Of a stretch of DNA of 64,000 nt, positions 49,521 to 63,500 are shown one piece after another (within the stretch, counting starts at the first letter, position 1; every line of letters begins with the position of its first letter). The translations under genes and the position numbers were made by a program. The stretch is from Agelaius tricolor (taxonomy: Eukaryota; Chordata; Aves; Passeriformes; Icteridae), in the NCBI GenBank assembly GCA_023055355.1, contig JALJCS010000001.1, positions 107,028,881 through 107,092,880 of the forward strand, in the 5' to 3' direction. The notes under the pieces are model-generated. The model ran no database searches. It had not been told where the DNA came from and was given only the letters and a program-made list of their open reading frames with translations.

Positions 49521-51509
49521 CATAATTTGCTAATACTAATTATTTTGTTTACTGAATAAGATTTTTTAATGAATCAATGAAACATTTAGTAAAATTAGAA
49601 ATATACTGAATGCCATTAGTCAAGTAGGGTAAGCATATTCCAGAAAGACTGGTAGAAATTTTACCTTTGAGTGTGATCTCATAGGGTTCATAATATTTAT
49701 ATTTGAGTGTTCACAAAAAATATGTCTTTTATTTCTCACTGATGTTTATTTGTAACCATTGTTTAGAATTCATTCCAAACTAGTCAGCTCAGTCTGGAGT
49801 TCTGTTAAAGATCTCTGACCTAGGTATACATTTTTCATATTCCACAACTGGAAAATAAAATTGTCCACCATATCCAATTAATCACAGATTTAGAATACTA
49901 ATGGAAATTTCATTTTTGAGTGTCTACACAAACTTTTCACATTGTGTGCATTATATACAATGTTTGGAATATGTAACATATCTTCCTCTTTTTTTGGACA
50001 GTAATTTTAAAGGGAAAACATTTCTGGAAATGTCTGTAAGTTTAATTTTCTTTTGAAAAATCAAGATCCTGAGACATCAAAAGAACAAGTATAAATTAAT
50101 TTATTTAGACACAAGTATTAAAAGGACAATAGCTTTAGTTTCAGTTCTGAGGGATTATTAGAATCCAGAGAAGTAAATAAAAATGAAGTATAAGCTTTCA
50201 CAATGCTTAGGCAGGATTTTTGAAAAATAAGATGGTTTCAGTGAGCTGGTGTATTTTATATCCATTGATGTGTGTGCTTTGCTAGTTTTATTATCTTTCT
50301 AAGCATTAGGTATTTGTTGTAATGGATGATAAAAGTGAAGAAGTAGACCAGCTTATAACTCATAAATTGGTCTAGGAGAGCTGTGTAGACAGTAAGAAAT
50401 AGCTTAATCATTGTCTTCAAGGAGTTCAAGAGGTTGATCCCAAAGACAAGCAAATGTATGCATGAGCTTGTATTAGTTCCTTCTCCATCATTTGAAATTT
50501 CAAGTAAATGGGCTGCCCTGCAATCATGAAGAAAAGGTACTGCACTGCAGTTATGGCATTTGGTATTGCTTAGATAAAGCCTGTTTAAAGGGAGAGAAAA
50601 TAAGATTGCCTTAAGCCTCTTGTCAGCTTCCAGTCTGAAGTAAATTCATACATAACAAAAAAAAGACTCAAAGGAAATAAAAAAACTGAAAGTGAAAAAA
50701 TAATCTGGTCAAAGCAAACATTTAACATATCTCTTCTCTAGGCATTAATCATACTATATGGGAGTGAGGGTCAAAAGAGTTGAGGCGAACAAGGAGCATT
50801 TTGGTGCAGGCAAATGGAAAAAAAGCCAGTGATTTAAAACAGATTGAAAATTTTAAAGTGAGGCATAAAGGTCACAAAATCAGGTTCAGATTGATAAGGC
50901 ACACTGGGAAAGTTTTAATGATTTCTCAGTAAATGTTTTTAAGGCAAGCTCTCCAGACTTGAATATTGAGATAACAATGAGTTTTTTTGTCTTTTCAGTT
51001 GGGAGTTAAGAAAAATTCTAACAAAAGATCAAACAGAATTATGAAAACTCAGTTTTGAACAAAGGTACTGAACTAAGACTGATATTACTAACTACTGCAG
51101 AAAAATAAAAGGTTTTTTAATTATTTACTTTTACTCCTGTGTTGGAGACAGCAGGGATGTCGTTTTGTCTTTTCAAAATATTAGCAATCTAACATCTGTA
51201 AACAGCAGAGGAGGTGGAATTAAAATAAGAAGTAGAGTCTAAATCCAAGTCATTGTACCTAGCAGAGAAAACAGTGGAGTAATAGAGGGAAATGAAGATA
51301 AGTTTTAAATTTTGTACCTACAAAACATTATGATAAGTAGTATAAAGGGACTCTCACAGGCTATTTGAATATCTTTACTAGAGTTTAAAAGGGAGATCAT
51401 GACGAGGAGAGTTCAACACCAAGACAACACCAGGACAAGTTTTTCTAGTGTATCACTGGTTAAAGGTATCTATCTAATTTAGCATGGACCATATTAAGTG
51501 GAGACTGAG

Positions 51510-52155
51510 TAGGACTAAAATCTGGTTGAACTGGCAGGCTCAAAGGGTTGTTATGAACAGCTTGAAGTCCAACTGGAGATCAATTATAGACAGTTATGCT
51601 CTCATGGAGGTATCAGATAGGGGTCCCATACAGATTCACTTATGGTCTGGATGGTAATATCTCAGCAAGTTTATGGATGATACAAAACTGAGAGGAGTAG
51701 TTGACAGGCCAGTGGTTGTGCTGCCTTTTAGAGTAACCTCCACAGGCTGGTGAAATTGTTAGGCAGGAACCTCATGTAGTTCAAAAAAAGAAAACGTCAA
51801 ACCCCTGGTGAATTAAAATATCTATCATTAGAAGTGAGGCTGAGAAAGCAGGGTTTGTTTAGCCTGGAAAAAAAGAAAATTTGTGTGTATAGATTGATAT
51901 TTATAAATATGTGATAAGAGGATGTAAAAAAGATGGAGCCAGACTTTGCTTGGTGGTTTTCAGTGAAAGACAAGGTAGTGGGCAAAAACTGGAGCATATT
52001 GTCCGAGGGACTCTGGGGTGTCCATCCTTAGAAATTTTCAAACCCTAGACAATGTCCTAGACAACCTGTTCTACTAAATTTTCTTTGGAACTGGATTTTG
52101 GGATAAATTATTTCCAGAGGTTCCTTCCAACCTCAACAGTTCTGTGATTCCAGGA
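51510..52155 (+). repeat. CR1 LINE fragment with internal rearrangement
   Basis: The left half resembles the 3' end of the CR1 reverse-transcriptase region in sense orientation: 'aactggcaggctcaaaggg', 'ccaactggagatcaatta', 'tcagcaagtttatggatgat'. The right half resembles the CR1 3' region: 'gactctggggtgtccatcct', 'gacaacctgttctact', 'aggttccttccaacctcaac' and the tail 'agttctgtgattccag'. The middle (about 51775-51960) contains the expected 'gaggctgagaaagcagggtt' type block but is A-rich and shortened. It is in the same direction as GRIK2 and has no intact frame. Confidence 0.82.
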
Positions 52156-52458
52156 CCCCTGTGGTAATCTGGGACATTGGTACATGGGCCATTCTCTCAC
52201 AGAACAGGTGTGAACTTCCATAGTTTTATTTTCCTTGCATGTCCTATGTCTATTTGATCGAATGGCCTTTCTTGGAAGAAGTTTAACCAGCTGTATTAAG
52301 GAAGGGAACAGTGATTGCATTAATAAAACATAGCAATCTGGGTCTCCCTTCCCTTACCAACTTCAGTGTCAGTACTACTCCTTTTGGAATAGATGAGCCA
52401 TTTCAAATTTTTAGCTGTCTTTAATGCATGCTAGACATTTTTTAAAAGGCTATGGCTT

Positions 52459-52975
52459 TGTGCTGGTTTTGGTTGGGGTAGTGTTAATTTTCTTTGCAGT
52501 AGCTAATATGGGACTATATTTTAGTTTTGAGATTAAAATAGTGTTGATAACACAGGAATATTTTTGTTAGTGCTGAGCAGTACTTGCTCAGAGTGAAGGC
52601 CTGTTCTGCTTTTCACCCTGCGCCACCAGTGAATAGGCTGGGGGTGCAGAAACAGCTGGGAGGGGACAGAGCAAGGACAGCTGACCCCAACAGACTAAAG
52701 GGATATTCCACAGCTTATGGCACCAAGCTCTGCATAGAAAGCTGGGGGGAGAAGAAGAAAGTAGGGGCAGGATGTTTGGAGTGATGGTGTTTTTCTTCCC
52801 AAGTAATGGGAATTCCACATGATGGAACTGCTTTCTTGGGGATGGCTGAACACCTTCCTGCCTATGGGCAGTGGTGAATGAACTCCTTGTGCTTTGCTTA
52901 TGCACACAGCTTTTGCTTTACCTGCTAAACTGTCTTTGTCTCAACTCATGAATTTTCTCACTCCTATTTACAAGT
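52459..52975 (+). mobile_element. Solo LTR of an avian endogenous retrovirus
   Basis: The sequence follows a bird LTR family closely: the start 'tgctggttttggttgggg', then 'tagtgttaattttctttgca', 'gttgataacacaggaata', 'tgctgagcagtacttgctca', 'gaggggacagagcaaggac', 'aaagggatattccacagc', 'agtgatggtgtttttcttcc', 'gatggctgaacacc', and the end 'ctaaactgtctttgtctc' with 'aactcatgaattttctcac'. The degenerate TATA region is around 52730 and the decayed polyadenylation signal near 52926. No gag, pol or env sequence lies next to it, so it is a solitary LTR left by recombination. It is in sense orientation in the intron. I believe the family is ERVL-like but cannot verify that. Exact ends and the target-site duplication are unresolved. 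Confidence 0.85.
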
Positions 52976-53346
52976 CCCGTAAGGACAATAGTTGATAACA
53001 AACAAATCCAGAAATATCATGCTGTATGGTTTCGCAACCCTAGAGTATTAGAGCAAATAAGCAAGTTACTGGGATTTCTTTATTCTTACATTTAGCTCAA
53101 AATGAGGAAACCAAATAGAGAGTAATTAGAATGTAAAGAAAATATTATAATGATGTGATTGTGGTTTGTATATAATTTTTTTGTTTGGTGTTTCTTTAGA
53201 CATAGTGATTGCCTTCTTACACTTTTGTATTTAAAGTAAAAACACTGCAAGGGATAAAGTTAGCTATAGAATATATTTTCTAGAAAAAAACAATTATAGC
53301 ATTATGGCAAATACTGTCATGATCTGAATAGAAAGCATGGGCTAAT

Positions 53347-53370
53347 TGACAGATGCTATCACATCTGTCA
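53347..53370. repeat. Short hairpin, 9-base stem
   Basis: 'tgacagatg' (53347-53355) and 'catctgtca' (53362-53370) are exact reverse complements with a 6-base loop. No further context was found. Confidence 0.7.
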
Positions 53371-54785
53371 TGATGAACATGAATATACTTTTCCCAGACA
53401 TCTTCAGTAAGTTGTCACCTTCCAAAAAGGTTCAGTGCAATTTTGTCATATAAATACAAACTAGAATAAAATTACAAGAATATAAATGGAAATTAATAAG
53501 ATTAAAAACCTGTCCCCTTGAGAAATGAGATTGATTGCTCAGTGTTGATACATTCTACTGAAGTTAGCTATTGCTGAGATGAAACCATAAAAGTTGATTC
53601 AGGTCTTATGACAAGTTCAAAATTGTTTATGGAGCTTTATACTTTAAAGCAAGTAATTTTTCCTTATTAATATACTCATTGACAGAAAATGTCTTTCATT
53701 TATCTGCAGCTATTTCTTTATGCTAAAATAAACTAAGGATATATCTGTCCAACTGCTGGTCCAGGTGCTCATTACAAAAATGTTTCATGTTAATTCGCAC
53801 ATTTTAAACTAACTCAGCAGATAACTGATATTCAAGATAAATATGAAACTATTTCCTTCCTTGCCCAAGCAATTTTATCCACTCTGTTTTGTTTGAAATT
53901 TGTATTGCTTCACTGCTTTGTCTGCTTTTCTTCATGGCATATGCAAGGAAATCATGTTTGTGGTGTTGCTAAAACACATTTTCCAACACAATGCTTTCGA
54001 ACTCATAGGTGATCTCTTTAACCCTATCTGTGAGTAGTGAAGGGGTCAACCAAAGGGTCGCACAAAATAATAAAGTCATGATAACACATTCACAGTGGCA
54101 TCAGTTGTGTGATAAAATACAATCACAAACACCAGCAGTGCAACTGTTAATTTTTGTCAAACTATGTGGGAGCTAGATGTAGTGGGATAAGTAGTATGAT
54201 AAACAATGCAGAATGAATTGAGTTTTTTGTGCTTTCACTCTATTTTTGTTTTCACTGCCATTTTTTTCAGTTTTATATAATACATATGAACAACAATGCA
54301 TTGAGTCAGTCATCACTAAAGTTGTTAGCTTTTAAAATTGAAATTTAATACATATTTACTTATTGTTTATTGAGGTTTCTAAAATGGTTGCTCATAAATT
54401 AGTTTCCATAAAATTCCCTAGAATGAAATTTTCTCAAATATTTCAATTAAAACAAAATAAGGAAATAAATCAAGCACTGTAGTCCCAGTTGTTATTAGTG
54501 GAAACTGCTCAGGAAGATGATTTGGTAGCATCCTGAAAAGGCTGGCTTTTTTTTTCGTAAGCAGATTAGCAGAGATAATAATATAAATTTAGCTAAATTC
54601 AACTTAATGGATTCTCAAACTACATCAGAAATTGTGTTTCCCATTAGCTGCTTACTAGATGAATAGCAGAATTACTTTTCTGTCCAATTGATCAAATTGT
54701 TGTCAGTTTGAAAGGGAAGCAGAATGAGGCACAGCTACACCCAGCGATTCCATGAAGGAAATGTCTAGAACACTTGGCAGTAGGA

Positions 54786-54960
54786 TAATCATAGAATTAT
54801 TGCATGATTTGGGCTAGAAGAACATTAAAGGTCATCTAGTTCCAATTCCTCATGATCATTAACAGTAAATTTTTTAGGAGTTATCACATACCAGCCCACA
54901 CAATTTTTTTCTGATGGCACATAGATTTCCACTAGACCACATCAGTACTTTTCAAATATC
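54786..54960 (-). repeat. Diverged CR1 LINE 3' fragment
   Basis: It begins with 'aatcatagaattattgcatg', the antisense CR1 tail, followed by 'tgggctagaagaacattaaa', 'ggtcatctagttccaatt' and 'ccactagaccacatcag'. It is short and strongly mutated; the right end is uncertain. Confidence 0.68.
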
Positions 54961-57900
54961 TGTTCCTTCTCTTGACTGCTCTTGACTGTATTTCAGAACT
55001 TGGATGTGAGAGGCCATAGAGTAATTATTTCAAGCCATGTTTGAAATGCTACATTATTGATAAAAAAAGTCTGCTCTGCCCCCAAAATGCATTGATTATA
55101 AAGTTTACTGCTTTTACCATGTGCAACTATTAATACATCAATGTTCAGTGAAGATCACACATGAGATTGCTACTTAAAATGATACTTTTTTTCCTCCCAA
55201 GACTGGTTCTGCACAGTTCAGTTATATATTCAGGCATCTGTATGAGCAATAATTAAGTAATTGGCATGGGATTAGCCAGAGAAATCTTAGAATAATCTAT
55301 GGCTGAGTGTTGGTGTATTATTTAACATTAACATGACTGATTTAAATCACTGGGTGGTCAAACAAGCTGGTAATTTGTTTTCACCTTTTCATTCATTGGA
55401 AATTTTCAGTTACTTTATTGCTGCTAATTTTGAGCAATTCTTCTGAAAAGAATTCAAATAGAGAAGTCAATAATGCTGGAAAGTGAATTCTTTCCTCCTG
55501 TTCTGCCATACGCTTGTATGGACTCACTTACTTAGAGATGTCCAAATTGCAGGATTCAAGTAAACACATTAATTGTATTTTACTCTAACTTTTGACATGT
55601 TGTATGGTTTTATCAGCAATGCAATTTTCTCCATCAATTTCTAGTAAGTTGGGTAGGCGCTCTATATATCAGTACTAAAAAGTTCTCAAAACTGCATCTT
55701 ATAACTTCGCTATTGTCTGTGTTTTCTGTACAGATCATTAACAGAAAACATGTAAATTCATTTAGGTGTGTAGATGAATTCTTCATGATGTATTCATCAG
55801 GAACTAGTCTGGCTGAAAAGTTCCTCTGTCTTTTACTGTATCTCTTAATTCCAGATATTTAGATTATTTTTAAAAATTATTTTTATTGTTGGAGGGAAGC
55901 AGTTCCTTAAGTATTATGTTGCTTATCAAGTATGTTGTTCAGGAAACTAAAGGTGTTTAAAGATAAAACTGCCAGAATTTTTCCAAGATCTGACAGATTT
56001 GCTAACAAAAAATCTTCTGATCTGTATCCCACCACTCCTCTACACCTTTGATAAAAACCACATATGGCAACAATCCTGTTCGCCTGAATTAACTCCAATT
56101 TTCTAGTCACCAAGGTCAGAAAAGTACAGAGAAAGACTCAGCTGTTAGCACATATGGTCCAATGTGGTTGGTAATTTACTTTGTGTAATAAGAAAGTACA
56201 GAATGCTAAACCCAAATCCCACTGCAAAATACCTCAGTGGTGGCTTATGCTAATGTGTAGAAAGCAAATATTTTACATGAGCTATTTGGTGAAGAAATAT
56301 AGAAAATTATTGGCCATTTTGAATGTAAAGAGTTTTTTAATGTTTGTCAACAGAACTGATAGGTGAATTTATTGGGAGAAAAAACTCCAGCAATCTGTCT
56401 GTGCAAAAAGGCTCATTTTGATGACTCTCATTACAAGCAATAGTTAATACTATTTCTAGTGCTTGAATGGTGTTGTTAGGAAAAAAAATTACAGTGGAAA
56501 TTCCACTACATTTTTGAAACCTGTGGACAATGAAACAGTATTTATTTTTAACTATGTGGCTTTTTTTGGGAAAAAAAGAAAAAGACCAATAATAATTAAT
56601 GAGCTTTCTATCTCTTCTGCTCATTCAAAGAGATCTTTGACCAAAGAAATGATGAGTTTAGATTCTAATGTTGCCAAATAAGTTTATCAAATCTCAACAG
56701 CAACAATGTTTTGAGCATAGCACATATTAATTGTGCTTTGATTATTGCACAAACATCTCTCATACAGGTATCAATGCTGTGAGAATATGTTTGTTAAAAT
56801 GTGGCATTGTGACAATTCTTGCTCTTTTAGAGGTAATATTTAAAGTAATATTTGTGACCTTCATGCACAGTTCCAAAGATAAAACTATGCAGGCAGTGCT
56901 TTTGGAAAATGAGATTGTTTTCAGATACAGAGCAAATGAAGTGTAGATTTCTGTACATGCAATTTGTATCTCAGAACAGGCAGAGTAAGCAGAAATAAGT
57001 TTATCTTTACAAACATCAAGAGTATAGGACATGCTTTAGAAACAGACTTAAGTTTTATTAAATTCTTATTCCTACTTATAAAGGTAGAAACCTGCAGAAG
57101 TGTGAGATATATGACACTTGTCATATTCCACAGTATTTTACAAGAAGAACTCTTGTGATGTTAGTTATTATTCAGTAGAGGACTATATATCATTCTGGCA
57201 TAAAAGGCAAGAAAGTCTTCTGAAAACCATTAGTGATTTTGGAGCTATGAAGTCTTTACCTATTTTCAGGTCAAAGCTGATAGCAAAAACTTATTTCAAT
57301 AGCGCTAAAGTTTGCGGGTTTTTAACCATAGGTTACTTGAAATATTTAACATTTGTTCAAAATCTTTGTGTTTTAAAACAAAAGGTCAGCACAATCAGGG
57401 CAAGAGTGAAAATGTCTTTCTCTGAGCACTACATTTTTCATTCCTTGTAGCTCTATTCTTGGCAGAAACACCTTTCCTCTTTTCATTTGTGCTCTATGGA
57501 CCATAAAAACTGCCGTTATGGAGGAGAGAACGCTGTATGCATTACTTTTATTGTTTTTATGCTGACACAACAAAATCTAAATTGTCTGGTTCACTTAGGG
57601 GTTTTCAGGCCTCAGTGGTTCTGAAAAAATAGGGGGGAAAAAAATAAAAAAAAAAAGCAGAAAAATAGTACTCTAAGGCCAGAGGGTTATAGTGAAGGAG
57701 ACCAGGATGAAAAGAGAGTTTCTTTTGCCTTTTTCTGTGATGACTTAGAAGAAGCTAGGCTAATAGTTCTAGGAGACAATCAAGAAAAGAATATTTTATT
57801 AAAGAGATTGGTATTTATAACTACTTGCTAAACTGTTCAAAAAATTAGATGATACACAGAAGCCCACCTGAATTAAGTTCATCTGTTTGGTGATAGAAGA

Positions 57901-59394
57901 TAGCTAACCTGATTTCAGTCTGGACTGTGCATGGCATTGTATTATCCTGTGGAGGCATCAGGTGCAGATATGCAATTAAGACCAAATTGTGTTTTACACA
58001 TAACTCAGCTATGTCAAAATCAGTAATTATAATGCTTTAGTTGCCTCAAAAAAGCACTTTTGAGTAGAATTAGCTAAGACTTATGAGAAACTAGAAATTG
58101 TTTTGGTCATTAAAACAAATTTAAATGTACTATTTAAAACAAACTATCTTCAACAAGATGTGTAGTGGTTAGTGAAAACTAAAAGTTAAGTGTGTAAAGC
58201 TAAAAAATTAATAAGTGTCATCTTTTATTTGGATTCCTGTATTTATCATTACTTCTATTCTTATATTACTGTTTAGTTCAGAAGTTCCAGGAATGGATTG
58301 TTGCTGTGCACTTCAGAAACATTGAGTTGTTTGGAGAAAACAGTACCTCTTCCAAAGAACTGAGTTGCATATTAAGAACTGGGAGAGGTGGATCAGTGTA
58401 CACAGATATGCATTACAGAAACAATAAAGTATCTGAAGTACACAACGGAAAAAACTCATCATCATTGATAGGTACTTTAACAGTAGCAATCAGCCTTTAC
58501 AAATTTACATTTGGTGAGACTAGAGGCAGGTGAACAGTGTATTTATGTTTCTGTACAATTTATTTTAATTTATTATACTGTTCAAATTCTTTTGGATAGC
58601 ATTTTCTTTGGCTTTTGCTGTATTTATAATTCTTCAGGAGAATTGCAGCATACATTAGGCTGTTTGTTCTCTCAGTTTTAAGCTTGTCACACTATGTTTT
58701 GAAATCTATTCTAATAATTAACTTTGTTGATCTCCCTATTAATGGTGCTAATCTTCTCTGGCCTAAAATACTGGAGACATATCCCAGATGTTTTAGAACA
58801 TCTATAAGCAGTAAGAGGATTGACTATAACATTTGTTTCACCTAAATTTGACATCTAACCTTCTTATGTTTAGAAAAAATCTTGAGCTACATTAGTGCTT
58901 TGCCATTATTAAGTACATCAGAAATGTATTTTCTAGTTTATTTCACAGCTATGTAGATTTAGGTTATATGTCAAGACAAAACATCAAACCTACAAAGAAG
59001 AATAAAGAATTAATAAAATATCTTACTATAGGAACAGTTAAGTTTGGATTCTATACTTTTGTTCAGGATTTCCAGAGGGTCATGTATGAAAAAATTGGGA
59101 TGAGTCCATTTGAGTTTCAGAGGAATGGAGAGGAAAAAAAAGACAGGAAAACACACTCCTCTGGATAATGTGTTTGCCTTTGGCTTGATGTATGAACCAG
59201 ATAAATTCACAATGCTTTTGGGGTTTGTTTGGTTTGATTTTGTTTGGTTTCTTTTGTGTTCACTTTTTTTTCCCCCAAAACAGGAAATGCTATCTTTTTT
59301 TATTTGTTTTCTTGAAATTGCTCAAGGTCAAAATTTGAAGTCTCCAGAAACTCGTTAATTACTGTACATAATGTCATTCTGATAAAGGATCAAA

Positions 59395-60575
59395 GAAATC
59401 AATGAGAACTCAAAGTTGGAAGGGATCTCTAGAGGTGCCTTACTCTTGTTAGAGGAGATCTGCTTTTCTAGTTGAAACCATAGAGTGAGATTAACTTATT
59501 TAGGGTGCATGGTGCTAGATTTATTTATTCAGAGTTACATTAAGCTGTATCAAATATTTCCAGTAAGCTGATTCTACAACTTCTCTGAGCTACATGTTCC
59601 AATACTTAGTTTTTCTCATTGTGAAGAATTTTTTCCGTTCACTCAGAGAATTTCCCATTAGCAGCACTGGCTATTGCCTCTTATGCTGTCCCCACACATC
59701 CTAATGAAGAGAGTACCTTCAGCTTTTCTCTAACATTTCTTTAGGTAATGGAAGAAGGTGATTAGATTCTCTGTAAGCCTTCCATTCTAGGAAAAACACC
59801 ATTTTATATAAATCTTTCTTTGTAAATTAAGATCTCCTATCTTCTGATCACTTTGGTGGGCACTGTCTAATTTTACCATTTCTTTGAACTCAGAGAATGA
59901 AAACTGGACAGAGTGTTCTTGGTGCGGCTTGAAAAATTCCAAGTATTGAGTGTTCTTGGTGCGGCTTGAAAAATTCCAAGTATTGAGGATTAATCACTTC
60001 CCTTGTTTTGGGTTTGGCTATAGTCTGCTGATATTGCCTGCAGTCTGCTTTCCTGCTGCAGAGATGGGCTGCTTAGTTATGTTCTGCTAGCTGTCTTCTT
60101 GGCATCATAAATCCTTTTCAACAAAGATTCACTCTCATCAGCCAATTTCCAGCCAGTATGCTTGGGATTACTTTTTCGCAGCATAGACTTTGAATTTATC
60201 TTTCTTAAATCTCATACATTTCCTGTTATACTAATTTCCAAGCCTTTTGTGCATGGTAGCTCTTTCAGTATTTCTGCCTCTCCTCTCTGTTTCATGTCAT
60301 CCACAAACTTGATGAGGGTGCTTTCAGTACCATTTTCCCAACTGCTTGTAAAGATACTGAGTAGTATCAGGTCTAGGACTGACCCTTGAAGTAGTCAAAT
60401 CTTGACAAGATGCTGATCTGGCTTGAGATGACTTTCTTTGCCATTTCTCTACCTGTAGCTGCTCCATCTGTCCAGTGCTTATCCTTCCAGGTTGTCATCA
60501 AAGATATTTTGAGAGACCATGTTCAACACCTTGATAAGGCTCATTTGTATTGATTTTTTTTTGAAATCTCTCTTA
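59395..60575 (-). repeat. Old CR1 LINE fragment, about 1.2 kb
   Basis: In antisense order: 'agttggaagggatctctaga', 'acatgttccaatacttag', 'ttctcattgtgaagaatttt', 'ctattgcctcttatgctgtc', 'gaaaactggacagagtgttc', 'gccaatttccagccagtatg', 'tcatccacaaacttgatgag', 'gtctaggactgacccttga', 'ctccatctgtccagtgctta', 'aaggctcatttgtattgatt'. These match an older CR1 subfamily with reverse-transcriptase remnants at the right end. It contains a recent exact 37-base tandem duplication at 59911-59984. No frame is intact. Confidence 0.75.
59911..59984. repeat. Exact 37-base tandem duplication inside a CR1
   Basis: Copies 59911-59947 and 59948-59984 are identical and are followed by three further matching bases. 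The unit begins 'gagtgttcttggtgcggc'. Exact identity within a heavily mutated old CR1 indicates a recent duplication, or possibly an assembly artefact. Confidence 0.95.
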
Positions 60576-63500
60576 ATATGTCGTTCTTTTTGTCAGTGCA
60601 AATGTGAAAGTGATGAGCTTGGTGAAGTCATTCAGAAGTGACACTTCATAGTTTGCCCATTACATAAGGTCAGCATGAATGGGCATTGTTCCTTTAACTT
60701 TAAAAAAATCCATGAATCAACTTTAAGAATAGTGACTTGTGTCCACTAAGCATGAAATGCTCAGGAAAACAAAAGTAACAAAGCTGTTAGACTCTTAAAG
60801 AGAGAATACTATTAGTATTAGTAGTAGGATTGGGAATCTGTGGTTTTTTTTCCTCATATAATGATTGTGATGATGTAAATCTCATGTGGTGGAGAATGCT
60901 TTCATAAAATATATCAGTATTGGGTTGCTGATTTTTTTTACTTTTATCTCAAAATTTTATCTTAATTACCTTCAATCTTTCCTTAGTTACTAGAGACTTT
61001 TTTGAGTTCAAACATTGCATTGGTGAAAGCAAAGCTGAAGCATTTTCCGTGGCACCTAAATGCTTTTAGAAGCCAGGAAAGAAGTTGTAAGCTATCATTA
61101 AAATAAAAATCTCCATTAATGGATCTGTAATTTTTCCTTCATAGAGAAATGTCAGAATTAGTCTGGCACATTTTTACTGTGCATTTATCCGCTCTTGACT
61201 TGTATTATGAAGTCTGCTTCAAAGTACTTTGATCCTTGTTTATTCTGTCATATTTTCAACATTCTGATATTTTTCTAACCTTGTGGTCCAGAGTCCCGCT
61301 GCTCAGATATTTCTTTCCAAGCCAGTGCTCCAGGATGGAGCAGTAAGTAACACATTACTGACAATGACTCATTCTGTTTCCAGACTCATATTTATACATA
61401 GCATTAGACTATGACTAACTTAGAGCCTTTGCCATGGTTCCATTTGTGGTCCCTGACAAGCACAGTTATCTTCCAATGATTAATTCATGAATGCTGAGTG
61501 TGACACTGACAGTATCCTCTGAATGTCATTTGTGAGAGCTAACATTTTATGCATCAGGTTTGATGCTGAGTTTCTAGATTTGCTTAATCTTTTCATTTCC
61601 AGGTTTCCTAGTAGTTAGTTCTCTTTTTTCTTCCAGTGAAATTCAAGGCATAGGCAGCTTTCTTACATCTTTAGCATTCCTGAGGGAACGCAAGCATGGT
61701 AAATCATGTCACCACAAGTTATCTCATACAAACATCATTTCCAGTTCATTTCAAGTTAGGTTGGATTTCCCGACAGTGATTTCCAGTTAGATGAAACAAT
61801 ATGGTGAACTAACCCAGATAAAATAATACACTTCATTGATGGAGAATATAGGTTGATTAACCAGATTGATTTGCACATAGTGAAAGAAGGTGGAAAAATA
61901 ATGTAAATTACAGCATCTGCTTCTAACAGTATGAATGATACAGTCATAACCACAGGAAGCATGTTGGAGTGTCATTATCTTTAATTCAATGTCAAATGGG
62001 CCCCTGATGCTTTTCATTGTTCTGACTTCTTGATTTTCATCAATGAGTCTGCTGAGTATTTTGGCAAACACAGGATAACTATTTGTGGTTATATTTTCCT
62101 AAATCAAATGACGAAGGTTTTTTAATTTAAGATTGAAAAAAAAAGCTCTTGTGCATTAAAAAAGGCAAAAAAGCAAATATAGGGTTAAAAATTAGAATGG
62201 CCCTATTCCCTGGCATAATTTCAGCTTTTAGAGGTGGAAGAAAGTAGTGCAAAAGCATTCACTTTTTGTGCGCTTTCTCTCATCCTCGTCAGCTTACAGT
62301 GGTGAGTCATGTGCAGTGGTATTCTAGGTTTTGTGTTCTCTTCTTCATTAATTGTGTGTAGACTGTTTGAATGTTTTCATTTCATCTTAATTATTCCAGT
62401 AAATGAGCTGTCCTGTGCAGGAGCTTTCTCTGATTTTGTTGATGACTTTTTCCCTTTTTTTTTCAATAGTAGCAGTGGCTTCATCCTAGCTGATTAAATC
62501 AGTCATCATAATATGAACACTCTGTCCTTTAAAGGATATTGTATTTTTTTTCACATGTTCTAATGATTGAGTAGAAAGCAACCATTCCCCTTGCTAATAT
62601 TTTTTCATCCTTGAGTTTATTTTTTTCTCAACAAAAATAGAAAAATACATATGTATTACAGTTCCTTCTATTTTTTTTTTCTTGTTGTATCTCATTTGCC
62701 TTTTCCTTGCTCCCCCCACCATGTGTCAGCAATGTGCATCTAACCATTTGCTAGAATTTTTTTCTCTGCCACTGTTTTATATTTCTCAGATTACTTATTG
62801 TAGCTAAAAAATTTACTGGGGTACAGACTGTATGATAAAGGAATTAAATAAGGGTTCTTGGTAAAATTTTGCAAATATTGAAAAACATTTATTTCCACCC
62901 ATTATACATTAATTTAGATTCCTACAGAGCTGATATGCATTTCTTGAAGTATATTATGCTACAATGAAATATTAAATGCTTGCAAGAGTTATTTGATTGA
63001 AAACAAAAAACAAACCCTATGAGGAGAGACCCTGTTTGGTCATCTCTATTCTATATGGTCACAGAATACTCTGAAGAGAAATGCTTTCCCCTTTCATTGT
63101 TAACTAAAATCTTTTGCAATCAGGCCCAGATTATGTTCAGTACAATAACAATGTGCAAAATTCAGAGCCCTAAAAGTCCTCAGTTTTGTTAGGATTGACA
63201 CTAGACTTAGCCCAAATGCTTGGTTTCTTAAGTCCCCAGGCATAGTGAAAGAGCTCTTGGATTGTATTTCAGAAGGGGGACATAGTAATCTCTTGTTTTC
63301 AAGTAAATGTTCTTTTTCATTCCACATACACTTCAAATTCTCTTTTGGGTCAGAATTTCCGTCTGTCAATCACCTGAACTTCAGAAATGTTTGTAGTGTC
63401 AATCTTTGATTCTTCCAGATCTGATGGCAGAAATATGTTTAAGGGTGACATCAAAAGAGGAAAGACACCTTAAAAAGTCTGATTATGCTAGTGTTTATGT

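Noticed and set aside
52588..52905. Minus-strand frames of 70-105 codons
   Set aside because: They are antisense translations of the ERV LTR, which does not code in this region.
57118..57450. 110-codon forward frame
   Set aside because: AT-rich composition, no homology I recognise and no promoter or splice context.
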